DNA from: Streptomyces sp. McG3
Lineage (GTDB): Bacteria; Actinomycetota; Actinomycetes; Streptomycetales; Streptomycetaceae
Direction of reading: 5' to 3'
NCBI RefSeq assembly: GCF_018619185.1
Contig: NZ_JAAXYC010000012.1
Span: forward strand, 1-57,667
DNA length: 57,667 nt
The notes under the pieces are model-generated. The model did no database searches, was not told the origin of the DNA, and was given only the letters and a program-made list of their open reading frames with translations. Shown here in pieces: positions 42,301-50,502 of this stretch (within the stretch, counting starts at the first letter, position 1; every line of letters begins with the position of its first letter). A program made the translations under genes and the position numbers.

Positions 42301-42512
42301 CTGTCCGACGGTACGGTCGTGGGACGGGTACTGATCCAGTTCGGGGACACCGATGACGGGTTCACATCGAGCCTGACGGTGTACAAGCCCGAAGCGTGTT
42401 CGAGGACTTCCCGGGGACACGCTTCGGGCACGTAGACCGTCAGGTGCGCTGTGAATCCGTCGGCGGCGTCGCCGAACTGGGTCAGCGCGCGCCCGACGAC
42501 TGTGCCGTCGGA
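42301..42512. repeat. imperfect inverted repeat of about 100 bp per arm
   Basis: Arm 42301-42400 reads on the plus strand as DGTVVGRVLIQFGD and LTVYKPEAC; arm 42412-42512 reads on the minus strand as DGTVVGRALTQFGD and LTVYVPEAC. Arms agree at roughly 80 percent by eye. The left arm is a diverged, inverted copy of part of the neighbouring gene. Confidence 0.85.
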
Positions 42513-43016
42513 GAGGAAGAGGTGGGAGGACATCTTGTGCGGAGACTCGGCCTGGGGGAGGAGCCCGTCCGCCTCGACGGCCCACGCCATCGCGTCCGTT
42601 CCCCAGCCGCCCATGAAGAAGGAACAGACGTGCGGCCCGATGTTCTCCCCCACGTTGAACGATCCGTTCGCCTCGGGGACCATGACGTAGTGCTCGGGAG
42701 GGGCGTCGAGAAGTGCGCTCTCGTCGGCTGCGAAGGCCTTGTCCATCCAGGCCAGGAACTCGCCCGAGGTGAGACCCCGTGCCGTGAGGACCGTCGTGCC
42801 CGGGGTGAAGCGGCCGTCCGAGGCGATGGCGCTCTCCCGCAGGAATGCGTTGTCCTCGTCGATGTCCGCCGCCAGGAGATAGAGCAGCCCTTGGCGTCCA
42901 CGCCGCGCCCGGAAGCGCTTCAGGGAGCGGCGGGCGTAGAACAGCTCGTGGTCGTCGATGCTTCCGGCGCCGGTGGGACCTGACTGGAGGGTCACGGTCA
43001 CGGCACGGCCGGGCAC
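42402..43016 (-). pseudogene. hypothetical protein gene with lost 3' end
   Basis: About 205 codons read as a plausible protein from GTG 43016 (ELFYARRSLKRFRARRG, APPEHYVMVPEANGSFNVG, HVCSFFMGGWGTDAMAW, DGTVVGRALTQFGD). I do not recognise the family. After PEACPREV the frame runs through the inverted copy of its own segment, then through the terminator and antisense to the ricin domain as far as 41853, which cannot be native. The original C-terminus has probably been lost. The start lacks a clear ribosome binding site. Alternative: a functional gene ending at 41853, which I think unlikely. Confidence 0.55.
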
Positions 43017-43050
43017 GCCGCACCGGGCCGGGCGGGCGCCCCGTACGCAG

Positions 43051-43076
43051 AGCGCCCCGCACGTGGGCGGGGCGCT
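43051..43076 (-). terminator. hairpin terminator of the CocE gene
   Basis: 10-bp stem (43051-43060 with 43067-43076), 6-base loop, 5 bases beyond the stop codon of the minus-strand hydrolase. Confidence 0.65.
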
Positions 43077-43080
43077 TCGG

Positions 43081-44823
43081 TTACGCGGGCTTGACCGGCA
43101 GCTGGAGGTACGAGGCCCGGTCGCCTCCGGTGTGGACGATGTGGCGACCGCCGTGGGGAGTGGTGTACTCGCGGTTTCCGGGCATCATCGTGCCCAGGAG
43201 GGACCGGCTGCTGACGACGAGGCGCAGCTGCTCGCCCGGGTGGAAGGTGAGCCCCACCGGGAGCAGGTCGATCTCGACGTCCACGATCTCGCCGGGGGAG
43301 AGCTTTTCGACCCGGTCGAAGCTGTGGGCGGGGACGTCCTCGGTCGACAGCTTCTCGTCCAGGTGGCGCATCGAGACGCGCAGCCGTCCGTCCGCCCCCT
43401 TGTACCGCAGGATCGAGGCGCCGTGCTCGGTGATGTCATGCACCCGCGCGTTGTGGTTGGGCACGGTGAAGGCCTGGAGCGGCGTGCCGTACGCGTCGAG
43501 CTTCTGGACGAGGAGGAACAGGTCCATGTCGTCCGCACCCTCCGCCTCGACCCACAGATGGGCCTTCGGGTAACCGACCAGCACGGTCTCCTGGGCGAAG
43601 CGCGTCACGAACGACACCTGACCCGGGGTGGATTCGACGGCGTAGTCCGCCGTCGCCGCCACGCCAGGTGCTTCGGTCGCCATGCCCCGTGAGAGCCCGT
43701 CGAGGTAGTACTTCACCGGGGTGACGTCCGCCGGCGGGAACTGGTCCGCCGGGACGTTGACCTGGTCGCCGCCCTGGAGGTCGAGGAGGGAGTAGCGCAC
43801 GCGGGGCGTCCGCTCCCATCCGTTGTCATCGTCCTTGAGGAAGCGGTCGAAGAACCGGCGCAGGTCCTCCGTGTTCTCCGCGTCGTAGTAGTCGGGCCAT
43901 TCCTGGCTGTTGTGGACACGCAGCCACTTGTCCTCGGACGCCATCCGGCGCCAGGCACGGAAGGTGCCCGCGGTGTGCAAGGTGTTGGAGTAACTGGCGA
44001 CGACGTAGGCGGGCACGTCGATCCTCTCGAACTGCGGGATCTTGTTCTCCCACAGCTCGTTCATCAGGGGGTACCGCTCGGCTTCGGCGAGGATGTCCTC
44101 CCGTCGGCCCTTGCCCCAGTAGCTGTTGTTCTGGAGCTGCTCGGCGAACCCGGTGTCCGGCAGACCGCCGCGCATCACCAGGTCACGGTAGACGTCGCTC
44201 ACGCCTTCCCAGGGGTTGATCGCCGCCAGGTGCGGGGGCTGTTCGGCCGCGGTGAACCACTGGGAGACCGCGAGGTAGGAGGTGCCGCTCATCGCTACCT
44301 TGCCGGTGCACCAGTCCTGTACGCCCAGCCACTCGATCAGGTCGTAGCAGTCCCGGCCCTCCTGCCGGTCCCACACGACACTGTCGCCCTCCGAGTCCAC
44401 CACGCCCCGGATGTCGGGGTTGCAGATCGCGTAGCCCTGCGCGCACCAGTACGCCGGGTCCGGCCCCTCGAACTTCGCAAGCCCCGAGACGACCCCGTTG
44501 TCGAGCCCGACCATGCCGAAGATGCCCATCACGCTGGCGGAGGTCCCCTGACCCTTCCCGTACGGGCTCCACGCCACGATGACCGGCACCCGCTCGGACC
44601 CGGCGGGCCGGAAGAGGTCCACGTGGATCGTCACGCCATCACGCAGGGTGACCGCCACGTCCTTCTCGAACGCGATGTCGACAGGCAGCGGCTTGAACGG
44701 CGGGGCGATCTGGAAACCCGCCTCAAGGGTCCGGGTGCCGGGCTCGAAGCCGCTCAGGATTCCGTACCTGGGCCCCGGCTCCAGGGGCTGGGAGTGCGTG
44801 AATACCTTCTGGATGTCACTCAT
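43081..44823 (-). CDS. CocE/NonD-family (X-Pro peptidase S15-like) hydrolase
   Basis: A 580-residue cytosolic enzyme. Alpha/beta-hydrolase domain about 50-340: FRPAGSERVPVIVAWSPYG, DIRGVVDSEGD, nucleophile Ser182 in MSGTSYLAVSQW. A C-terminal jelly-roll domain (PepX_C type, about 365-580) ends HIVHTGGDRASYLQLPV. The group includes cocaine esterase, glutaryl-7-ACA acylase and X-Pro dipeptidyl peptidase, so an ester or amide is cleaved, but the substrate is open. GAGGAG precedes the ATG. The divergent TetR regulator and the palindrome between them suggest substrate-induced expression. Confidence 0.9.
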   Translation of the reverse strand: MSDIQKVFTHSQPLEPGPRYGILSGFEPGTRTLEAGFQIAPPFKPLPVDIAFEKDVAVTLRDGVTIHVDLFRPAGSERVPVIVAWSPYGKGQGTSASVMGIFGMVGLDNGVVSGLAKFEGPDPAYWCAQGYAICNPDIRGVVDSEGDSVVWDRQEGRDCYDLIEWLGVQDWCTGKVAMSGTSYLAVSQWFTAAEQPPHLAAINPWEGVSDVYRDLVMRGGLPDTGFAEQLQNNSYWGKGRREDILAEAERYPLMNELWENKIPQFERIDVPAYVVASYSNTLHTAGTFRAWRRMASEDKWLRVHNSQEWPDYYDAENTEDLRRFFDRFLKDDDNGWERTPRVRYSLLDLQGGDQVNVPADQFPPADVTPVKYYLDGLSRGMATEAPGVAATADYAVESTPGQVSFVTRFAQETVLVGYPKAHLWVEAEGADDMDLFLLVQKLDAYGTPLQAFTVPNHNARVHDITEHGASILRYKGADGRLRVSMRHLDEKLSTEDVPAHSFDRVEKLSPGEIVDVEIDLLPVGLTFHPGEQLRLVVSSRSLLGTMMPGNREYTTPHGGRHIVHTGGDRASYLQLPVKPA

Positions 44824-44898
44824 GGTGAGCTCCTCGCATGTCTCCGTCCGCAGGCGGTTTCTGCCGACGAACCGAGCGTACGTCTGCGAATCGGGAAA

Positions 44899-44914
44899 CT
44901 CAACACGTGTTGAG
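44899..44914. promoter_or_regulatory. TetR operator
   Basis: Perfect 16-bp palindrome CTCAACACGTGTTGAG between the divergent CocE (starts 44823) and TetR (starts 44942) genes, well placed to repress both. Confidence 0.75.
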
Positions 44915-44941
44915 ATAGTGATCGGGCGGTAGTTTTGGGCC

Positions 44942-45580
44942 ATGACCGCTCACACGAATCCGACCACCGCCCGTCGCGGACGGCGACCGGGGACGAACTC
45001 GACGCGGCAGGCGATCCTCGCCGCGGCCCGCGCGCGATTCGCGACCGACGGCTTCACCGCGACCACGATCCGCCGGGTTGCGGCCGACGCCGGGGTGGAC
45101 GCGTCGCTGGTGATGCAGTTCTTCCGCTCGAAGAACGAGCTGTTCGCCGCCGTCATGTCGGTTCCCGCGGACGCGCTGACACGCTTCAGCGCCGCGTTCG
45201 AGGGCGAGGAGAACGGCCTGGGGGAACGCGTCGTCCGCGCCTTCTTCGATGTGTGGGAGCAGGACGTACGGAGCTCGGAGCCGCTCATGGCGATGCTCCG
45301 CGGCGCCATCGCCAACGACGGGGCGAACGGCCAACTCCGTGAGTTCCTCCAGGAACGACTGCTCGTGGACGCTCTCGCGTCGCGTTCCCCGGACGACGAC
45401 GTGGCGCTCCGGGTGGGGATCGTGTCGTCGATGCTCGTCGGGCTCGTGGTGGGACGGGGGGTCGTCGGCGTTCCCACCCTCAGCGAGGCGGAGCGCGAGA
45501 GGCTGATCACGCTCGTCGGGCCCGCCGTGCAGAGTGTTCTGATCCCGGTGCCGCGAGCCGGAGACGGGGCGGCCCGATGA
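44942..45580 (+). CDS. TetR-family repressor
   Basis: A 212-residue regulator. Helix-turn-helix about 20-65 (RQAILAAARARFATDGF, TIRRVAADAGVDASLVMQFF, FRSKNELF) and an alpha-helical ligand domain ending in the LVGLVVGRGVVGVP helix typical of actinobacterial TetR proteins. It probably binds the palindrome 27 bases upstream and controls itself and the divergent CocE hydrolase. The stop overlaps the start of a CorA remnant, so whatever gene was once coupled here has been lost. Confidence 0.92.
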   Translation: MTAHTNPTTARRGRRPGTNSTRQAILAAARARFATDGFTATTIRRVAADAGVDASLVMQFFRSKNELFAAVMSVPADALTRFSAAFEGEENGLGERVVRAFFDVWEQDVRSSEPLMAMLRGAIANDGANGQLREFLQERLLVDALASRSPDDDVALRVGIVSSMLVGLVVGRGVVGVPTLSEAERERLITLVGPAVQSVLIPVPRAGDGAAR

Positions 45581-45762
45581 CGATCATCGACGGCCGCATC
45601 CACGCCGAAGGGCGTCGCATCGCGTGCCCGCCTGACCTGCGGGAAGCCGCGGATGGGCTGGAGCGGTCGGGTGGTGTCGCCTGGATCGGACTGATGGACC
45701 CCGGCCCCGCTGGGATCGAGGCCACCGCGGCCCGTTTCGGGCTGCACTCCTTGGCCGTCGAG
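45577..45762 (+). pseudogene. CorA magnesium transporter, N-terminal fragment
   Basis: About 62 codons match the N-terminal cytoplasmic domain of CorA-type Mg2+ transporters (VAWIGLMDPGPAGIEAT, FGLHSLAVE). The rest, including the GMN membrane motif, is absent: the sequence switches at about 45763 into a glycoside hydrolase fragment in another frame. ATG 45577 overlaps the TetR stop. Non-functional remnant. Confidence 0.7.
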
Positions 45763-45767
45763 GTGCA

Positions 45768-46010
45768 TTCCAGGTCAACGCGGCCCTGCACAACGGCATC
45801 CCCGGCGACACCACGTACCTGGACCGGGCGCAACGCGGCTGGAACTGGTTCCGGAAGAGCGGCATGATCAACCCGGACCGGATGGTCAACGACGGCCTCG
45901 ACGACTCCTGCGCCCATGACCGGCACCCGGCCTGGACATACCACCAGGGCGTCGTCCTCGCCGGGCTGGCCGAGCTGCACCGCGCGACCGGCGACACCGG
46001 CCTGCTGGCC
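45768..46010 (+). pseudogene. glycoside hydrolase family 76 fragment
   Basis: About 80 codons match GH76 alpha-1,6-mannanases: FQVNAALHNGIPGD, RGWNWFRKSGMIN, NDGLDD, and the family hallmark WTYHQGVVLAGLAELHRATGD. The start, the catalytic Asp pair region and the C-terminus are missing. It lies directly after the CorA fragment in another frame, so two deletions or one rearrangement joined them. Confidence 0.7.
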
Positions 46011-46651
46011 ACTGACGCTCGCCGGCCGACGTCTCCACGGTCAGGCTGGAGTCCGACGGTGTACCAGGCGAGCCCGTTGTGGACGACAACTGGGTGTACC
46101 GCGCGAGTCCGGCGAGGACGACAGCTGCACGAGCGACGGGGCCTCCTCCAGAGGCGCCCACGTCCGAGGGCTGGGAACCTGATGCCCATTCCCGCGAAGG
46201 CGCGCAGCGCCCGGCTCCAGCACGAAGGCGGCCAGGAGCATGAGCGGTGAGGCCGATTTCGTCTGGCTCCGCCTGCGGCGGCACCTCCTCGCCTTCGCCG
46301 AGCACGGGAGCTACGCCGGAGCGGCAGTGCGACGCCACGGCCAAGGCGGGGTGCGGATCACATCGGAGAACGACAGACCCGCGACGCCCTGTTGGCCGCG
46401 TCGAGTCGTGCCGTCTATTGCTCTGCGAGCAGCGAACATACTGACGCCCACCCCGCGCCACGAGGAGTATTCAGAATCTGTGGATCAAGTCGGTCGCGAT
46501 GGTGTCGCCGATGCGGTCGGCGACTGGCAGCCGTGCGGACGCGCCGGGCAGGGTAGCGATCGACTTCCGTCGAGGCCGCTCATCCCCGTTCTCCGATGGG
46601 TGATGCCGGCAGGTACTTCCGGTCGTCCGCCGAAGCGCCGAAGCGCCGATG
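46011..46651. other. decayed region, no identifiable gene
   Basis: About 640 bp with short frames only. A plus-strand frame near 46240-46440 (EADFVWLRLRRHLLAF) has protein-like composition but no family I know and no ribosome binding site. Probably more remnant sequence. Confidence 0.4.
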
Positions 46652-46798
46652 TCACCGGCGTCCGCGCAGCCGGCCGAGCAGGCTGCGAGCCTGGGCGCGC
46701 TTGCGGGGGTCGGCCGCGGCACGTCGGGCCGACTCCATGGTCCGCCGGCCACGGGGGCTGCGGGTGAACTGCGTGAGACGGGTGATCAGTCCGGACAT
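46652..46798 (-). CDS. 48-residue basic protein
   Basis: A short gene with strong signals: GAGGAGG lies 4 bases before ATG 46798, and the frame closes with TGA at 46652-46654. The product begins MSGLITRLTQFTRSP and is rich in Arg and Ala throughout, ending LLGRLRGRR, with no cysteine, no signal peptide and a high predicted charge. It looks like a small nucleic-acid-binding or otherwise structural protein. I recall similar short proteins in Streptomyces but cannot name a family. It stands alone. Confidence 0.7.
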   Translation of the reverse strand: MSGLITRLTQFTRSPRGRRTMESARRAAADPRKRAQARSLLGRLRGRR

Positions 46799-47126
46799 GG
46801 TTCCTCCTCGGAAAGGTGTGGCATCCGCCTACCCCGCAAAGACGCGAGAATGCCCCGGCGTCGCCGTGCGCTTTGCCGGCTGAGCAGGGGCCCGGCACCG
46901 GAGTTCCGCGACACGCGGCCCTCAGTCAGGTGGAGCCGGGTTCTGCCGTCGTGTGGCTCATGTGACCAGGGCGTGGTCGGGTTGGCCCTACCGCGACCCT
47001 GCGCCGCCGCGGACTTCCCGCCTGCCGCTCCGCACCGGATCGCTGACGGCAGAAGGCTCGGTGTGGAGGGCCGCTCCCCGCCCGGAACGGCCCGCCACTC
47101 ACGCAGGTGCAGCTATCAGTTCCCGG
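46799..47126. other. intergenic region between small basic protein and snapalysin
   Basis: About 330 bp holding the ribosome binding site and promoter of the 48-residue gene and the 3' flank of snapalysin. No further gene seen. Confidence 0.4.
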
Positions 47127-47789
47127 CTAGGAGGCGGCACGGGCCAGCGCGGCCGCGAAGCCGTTCTGCCAGAGCTGGTTCACCCGCGCTCGCTCGTTGG
47201 CGTCCGGCTGTGCGTTGGTGCAGGACGGGCCGGGGCCGCCGCCGGACATCAGCTGGCTGCACGGTCCGGAGTAGTTGTCCGGCAGGCCGAGCACATGTCC
47301 GGTCTCGTGCGTGGTGACGCGGGTCGAGTTGTACTGCTGGTTCTGCCGGTAGTCCAGGAAGATGAAGCCACGGCCGTGCCCATTGGTCGAGGCGTACGAT
47401 CCGCGCGGATCGTTTCCTTCGCGGTACGTGAAGTCGGCCCTGGAGCCTTCCTGAAGCCGGACGTTGGAGACCGAGCTGTTCCAGATCCGGGTGCTGTTGG
47501 CTATCTGGGTGCGGAAGCTCGGGGCGGAAGCCGCGCTGTACGTGACCGTGACCGCCTGGGTTCCGGGGTTGGCGGCCCGCTTCTCGGCGACCGACTTCAT
47601 GACCGCGTCGAAGAAGGCCCGGTTCGCGGCGGCGTTCTCGCCCGACCCGTTGTACGCGGCAATGCCGGCTGAGGTGGAGGTGGCAGGAGCAGGAGCGGGA
47701 GCGGCGGAGACCGCGGGAGCTGAACCCAGCGCGGCGAATAATCCGAGGCCGGCAAGGGCGGAGGCGATGGCGGTCGGGACGTGTCTCAT
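47127..47789 (-). CDS. snpA: snapalysin-family extracellular metalloprotease (M7)
   Basis: A 220-residue secreted protease. Signal peptide about 1-30, short propeptide, then the M7 domain with the zinc motif [11 protein letters not shown] (His161, Glu162, His165, Asp171), a defining feature of snapalysin where Asp is the third ligand. Cys177 and Cys190 can form the known disulfide. GGAG precedes the ATG. In many Streptomyces the gene is paired with a divergent LysR activator; none is present here, so control differs. Confidence 0.93.
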   Translation of the reverse strand: MRHVPTAIASALAGLGLFAALGSAPAVSAAPAPAPATSTSAGIAAYNGSGENAAANRAFFDAVMKSVAEKRAANPGTQAVTVTYSAASAPSFRTQIANSTRIWNSSVSNVRLQEGSRADFTYREGNDPRGSYASTNGHGRGFIFLDYRQNQQYNSTRVTTHETGHVLGLPDNYSGPCSQLMSGGGPGPSCTNAQPDANERARVNQLWQNGFAAALARAAS

Positions 47790-47986
47790 GGGGGATTTCT
47801 CCTACTGTCCGGTGAAGCCGCACCCTGGAGTTTGTCCGCTGAACGGACGGGGCGCGGGACGGTACGGAGAGAGTGTGGGGGAGCGGACACCTGCTGGGAA
47901 TGATGCCAACTCGCGATTGCACCGCCCTATCCCCCCGTCCTCCGGGGCGCGTCACCGTGACATCGGCTCAAGACCGCCACGTGGCC

Positions 47987-48030
47987 GAGGAAGCCACCGG
48001 CCCGCTCTCTGCCGGCCTGGTGGCTTCCTC
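47987..48030 (-). terminator. hairpin terminator of the cupin gene
   Basis: 12-bp stem (47987-47998 with 48019-48030) enclosing a 20-base loop, 47 bases beyond the cupin stop. Confidence 0.6.
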
Positions 48031-48077
48031 TCCCACTCGACCGCCTCGCTCCGGACTCGAACCGCGGTCGCGCCGGG

Positions 48078-48524
48078 CTATGTCTCGGTGAGCAGTCCCC
48101 GGGTGTCGGTCCGGGAACGCTGGTCGGTGCCGAGGCCGGCGGTGATGGTCAGGATGGACGCCGGCCCCGCCATGTCGACCGCGTGCCACGCCCCGGCCGG
48201 GTTGACGGTGGCCTCGCCCGGCCGGAGCGTCACACGGTCGGGCACCCCGTCCATGTCGCGGGTGACCGTCACCGACCCACTGAGGCAGACGACCAGTTCG
48301 TCGCCGGCGGGGTGGCGCTCCCAGTGGTCGCCGGGGCCGTCGCCGTCGAAGATCGTCACTGTCCGGCCCTCGGCGCCGTCCGCCGCGACCGCGGCGCTGT
48401 AGGCCTGGAGCACCTCCGGGTCCCAGGCGAAGCCCTCGACGGGTTTGGCTCTCGAGCCCAGCCCGAGGTGTACGGGGGTGGTCCGCAGGTCGATGGCGTC
48501 GCGTTCGTGGTCGATGAGTCTCAT
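48078..48524 (-). CDS. cupin-domain protein
   Basis: A 148-residue cytosolic protein with one cupin-2 barrel: motif 1 around HWERHPAGDELVVCLSG and motif 2 around NPAGAWHAVD, with His residues that could hold a metal. ATG 48524 is chosen over an in-frame GTG at 48539; neither has a good ribosome binding site. The AraC regulator gene ends 83 bases upstream on the same strand, so they may be co-transcribed. Substrate unknown. Confidence 0.8.
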   Translation of the reverse strand: MRLIDHERDAIDLRTTPVHLGLGSRAKPVEGFAWDPEVLQAYSAAVAADGAEGRTVTIFDGDGPGDHWERHPAGDELVVCLSGSVTVTRDMDGVPDRVTLRPGEATVNPAGAWHAVDMAGPASILTITAGLGTDQRSRTDTRGLLTET

Positions 48525-48607
48525 GCCGACGATCGTCACCGGACGGCCATCGGGTGGTCTTGAAGGAAAGGGAACGGGAGCCGACGCGACGGGCAGCCGG
48601 CCGGCGA

Positions 48608-49444
48608 CTACCCGGTCCCGAGGAGGACTTCGCCGCGACGCCAGGCTGTCGGCGACCGGCCCGTGAACTCGCTCCACTCCCGGACGAGATGGGCCTGGTC
48701 GGCGTAGCCGGAGAGGGCCGCCACATCGGCCCACGGGAGCGGGGCGTGCGCTGTTGCCAGTTCGTGCGCGTGCTCGAAGCGCAGAACCCGGGCGAAGGTC
48801 TTCGGCAACAGGCCCACCTCACTGCGAAACCGCTCGGTGAGATACCGGCGGCTCCAGCCCAGCTCTGCGGCGACCGCCCCGACCTGGACACGGCCCCGCG
48901 CGGCGACGAGGCGGCGCCAGGCCTCGGCCACCTCGGGGCGTACCCGGGGGACGCGTTCGCCACCGTCGCTGCGGCCGACGGCTCGCAGGAGCAACTCGTC
49001 CAGCACGGCGAACCGCGCGGCCCAGGTCGTCGCCGTTCGGAGCCGGTCGACCAGCTCGACGCCGAGCGCTCCGAGAAGCTCGTCGAGTGGAACCAGTTGA
49101 TGGACGAGCGCAGCGGCGGGCATGCCGTAGACGGCCCGAGCCCCGAGCGGTGTCAGCGACACCTGCACGCCTCGCTGGTGTCCGTCGTGGTGGATCGCGA
49201 CGGACCGGCACATCAGACCGCCGGCGACGCTGCCGAATCGGGTCACCGGTGACCCGTCGTCGACGCCCGTCGCCACCTCCAGAGGGTCGGACAGGCTGAT
49301 CACCGCAGTGAGCATGCGGCCCGGCGGACCGCAGTGCACCCCCGCCGGGAACCCGCGAAGGTCGAAACCGGCATACGAGCCGACGTACCGCCGCAGGGCG
49401 GGCGCCGGACGCGTAACGATCCTGGTAGCTCTATGGTCCTCCAC
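48608..49444 (-). CDS. AraC-family regulator
   Basis: A 278-residue regulator. The N-terminal domain (about 1-150) is of a type common in actinobacteria (YVGSYAGFDLRG, LTPLGARAVYGMP); the two AraC helix-turn-helices lie at about 185-275 (VAAELGWSRRYLTERFRSEVG, AALSGYADQAHLVREWSEFTG). GTG 49444. It is divergent from the phosphotransferase gene at 49565 and lies upstream of the cupin on the same strand; either may be its target. Confidence 0.88.
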   Translation of the reverse strand: MEDHRATRIVTRPAPALRRYVGSYAGFDLRGFPAGVHCGPPGRMLTAVISLSDPLEVATGVDDGSPVTRFGSVAGGLMCRSVAIHHDGHQRGVQVSLTPLGARAVYGMPAAALVHQLVPLDELLGALGVELVDRLRTATTWAARFAVLDELLLRAVGRSDGGERVPRVRPEVAEAWRRLVAARGRVQVGAVAAELGWSRRYLTERFRSEVGLLPKTFARVLRFEHAHELATAHAPLPWADVAALSGYADQAHLVREWSEFTGRSPTAWRRGEVLLGTG

Positions 49445-49564
49445 CCTCGTCAGGGTACGAACCGGCGGTCCACCTGTGGGCTCCCGTACTCAACTGTCCC
49501 GGTTTCGCTGGGGGAGCCCAGCCCGCTGGTGGTCCTGTCGTGGTCCCCGGAATACTGGTCGCCC

Positions 49565-50311
49565 ATGGAAGAGATCGAAGTCGTCGTCGCCCATTCCGAG
49601 CGCGCGACTCTGCGCGTCGGCGACGTGTTCCTGAAGGTGGACGCCGATCAGGCGCGCATCGACGTCGAGGTCGAGGCGATGTCCCTCGTGCCGGTCCCGA
49701 CCCCGGAGGTCCTGTGGCACAAGCCGCCCGTGCTCGCGATCGCCGCACTCCCGGGAACAACGCTCGGGCGTCTCGGCGGGCCGTCCACCGGGTCGTCGGC
49801 GGCGTGGGCCGCGGCGGGCGCCGCCATCCGGAAGCTGCACGACGCGCCGCCGCCGCCCTGGCCCGGTCGTGCCGGGCGGAGCGTTGTCGCGCTGGCGGCG
49901 GAACTCGACGACGAGTGCGCGTCGCTCGTGACGAACGGCCTCCTGCCCGCTGACCTGGTCGCCCACAACCGCCGGGTCGCCGGGGCCGCGCTCCGGCCGT
50001 GGACTCCGGCGTTCACGCACGGCGACCTGCAGATCGCGCACGTCTTCCTCGACGGCGACGAGGTCACGGGCATCATCGACTGGTCCGAGGCGGGTCGGGG
50101 CGATGCCCTGTACGACCTCGCCACCTTCACGCTCGGACAGGAGAAGCACCTCGACGACGTCCTCGCCGGCTATGGCGGCGGCATCGACCTCGACGTGATC
50201 CACGCGTGGTGGTCGTTGCGAAGCCTGCTGGCGGTCCGCTGGCTGATCGAGCGCGGCTTCGACCCGTTCGCACCGGGGTGTGAGGTCGACGTGCTGCGAT
50301 CCCGGATGTGA
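49565..50311 (+). CDS. aminoglycoside-phosphotransferase-family kinase
   Basis: A 248-residue cytosolic protein with the APH fold: ATP-binding strands at the start (ATLRVGDVFLKVD), catalytic loop THGDLQIAHVF and metal-binding GIIDWSEAGRGDALYDLA. The Brenner-type HGD-x4-N motif has His in place of Asn, a common family variant. Members phosphorylate antibiotics, sugars or choline; specificity cannot be told. It is slightly short for the family. ATG 49565 fits the domain start. Confidence 0.82.
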   Translation: MEEIEVVVAHSERATLRVGDVFLKVDADQARIDVEVEAMSLVPVPTPEVLWHKPPVLAIAALPGTTLGRLGGPSTGSSAAWAAAGAAIRKLHDAPPPPWPGRAGRSVVALAAELDDECASLVTNGLLPADLVAHNRRVAGAALRPWTPAFTHGDLQIAHVFLDGDEVTGIIDWSEAGRGDALYDLATFTLGQEKHLDDVLAGYGGGIDLDVIHAWWSLRSLLAVRWLIERGFDPFAPGCEVDVLRSRM

Positions 50312-50502
50312 GGCGACCGTCTTCCCCCCACGGAATCGTCTTCCTCGCCAATGAGGGGAACGACAAGGCCGCCGCCTTCGCCGTTCCGCGTCCCGGCGCA
50401 GCACCACGAATGGCGCCGGGATACGAATGGTGCTGAGAATGTGGTGGGGGTCGTGAGAGCCCGCACGGCGACTCAGCCCGCGCGGCGGGCATGGAGGTAG
50501 GT

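Noticed and set aside
41853..42402. Extension of the 43016 minus-strand gene to its first stop at 41853
   Set aside because: It would read through an inverted gene copy, a 16-bp terminator and the antisense strand of a ricin domain.
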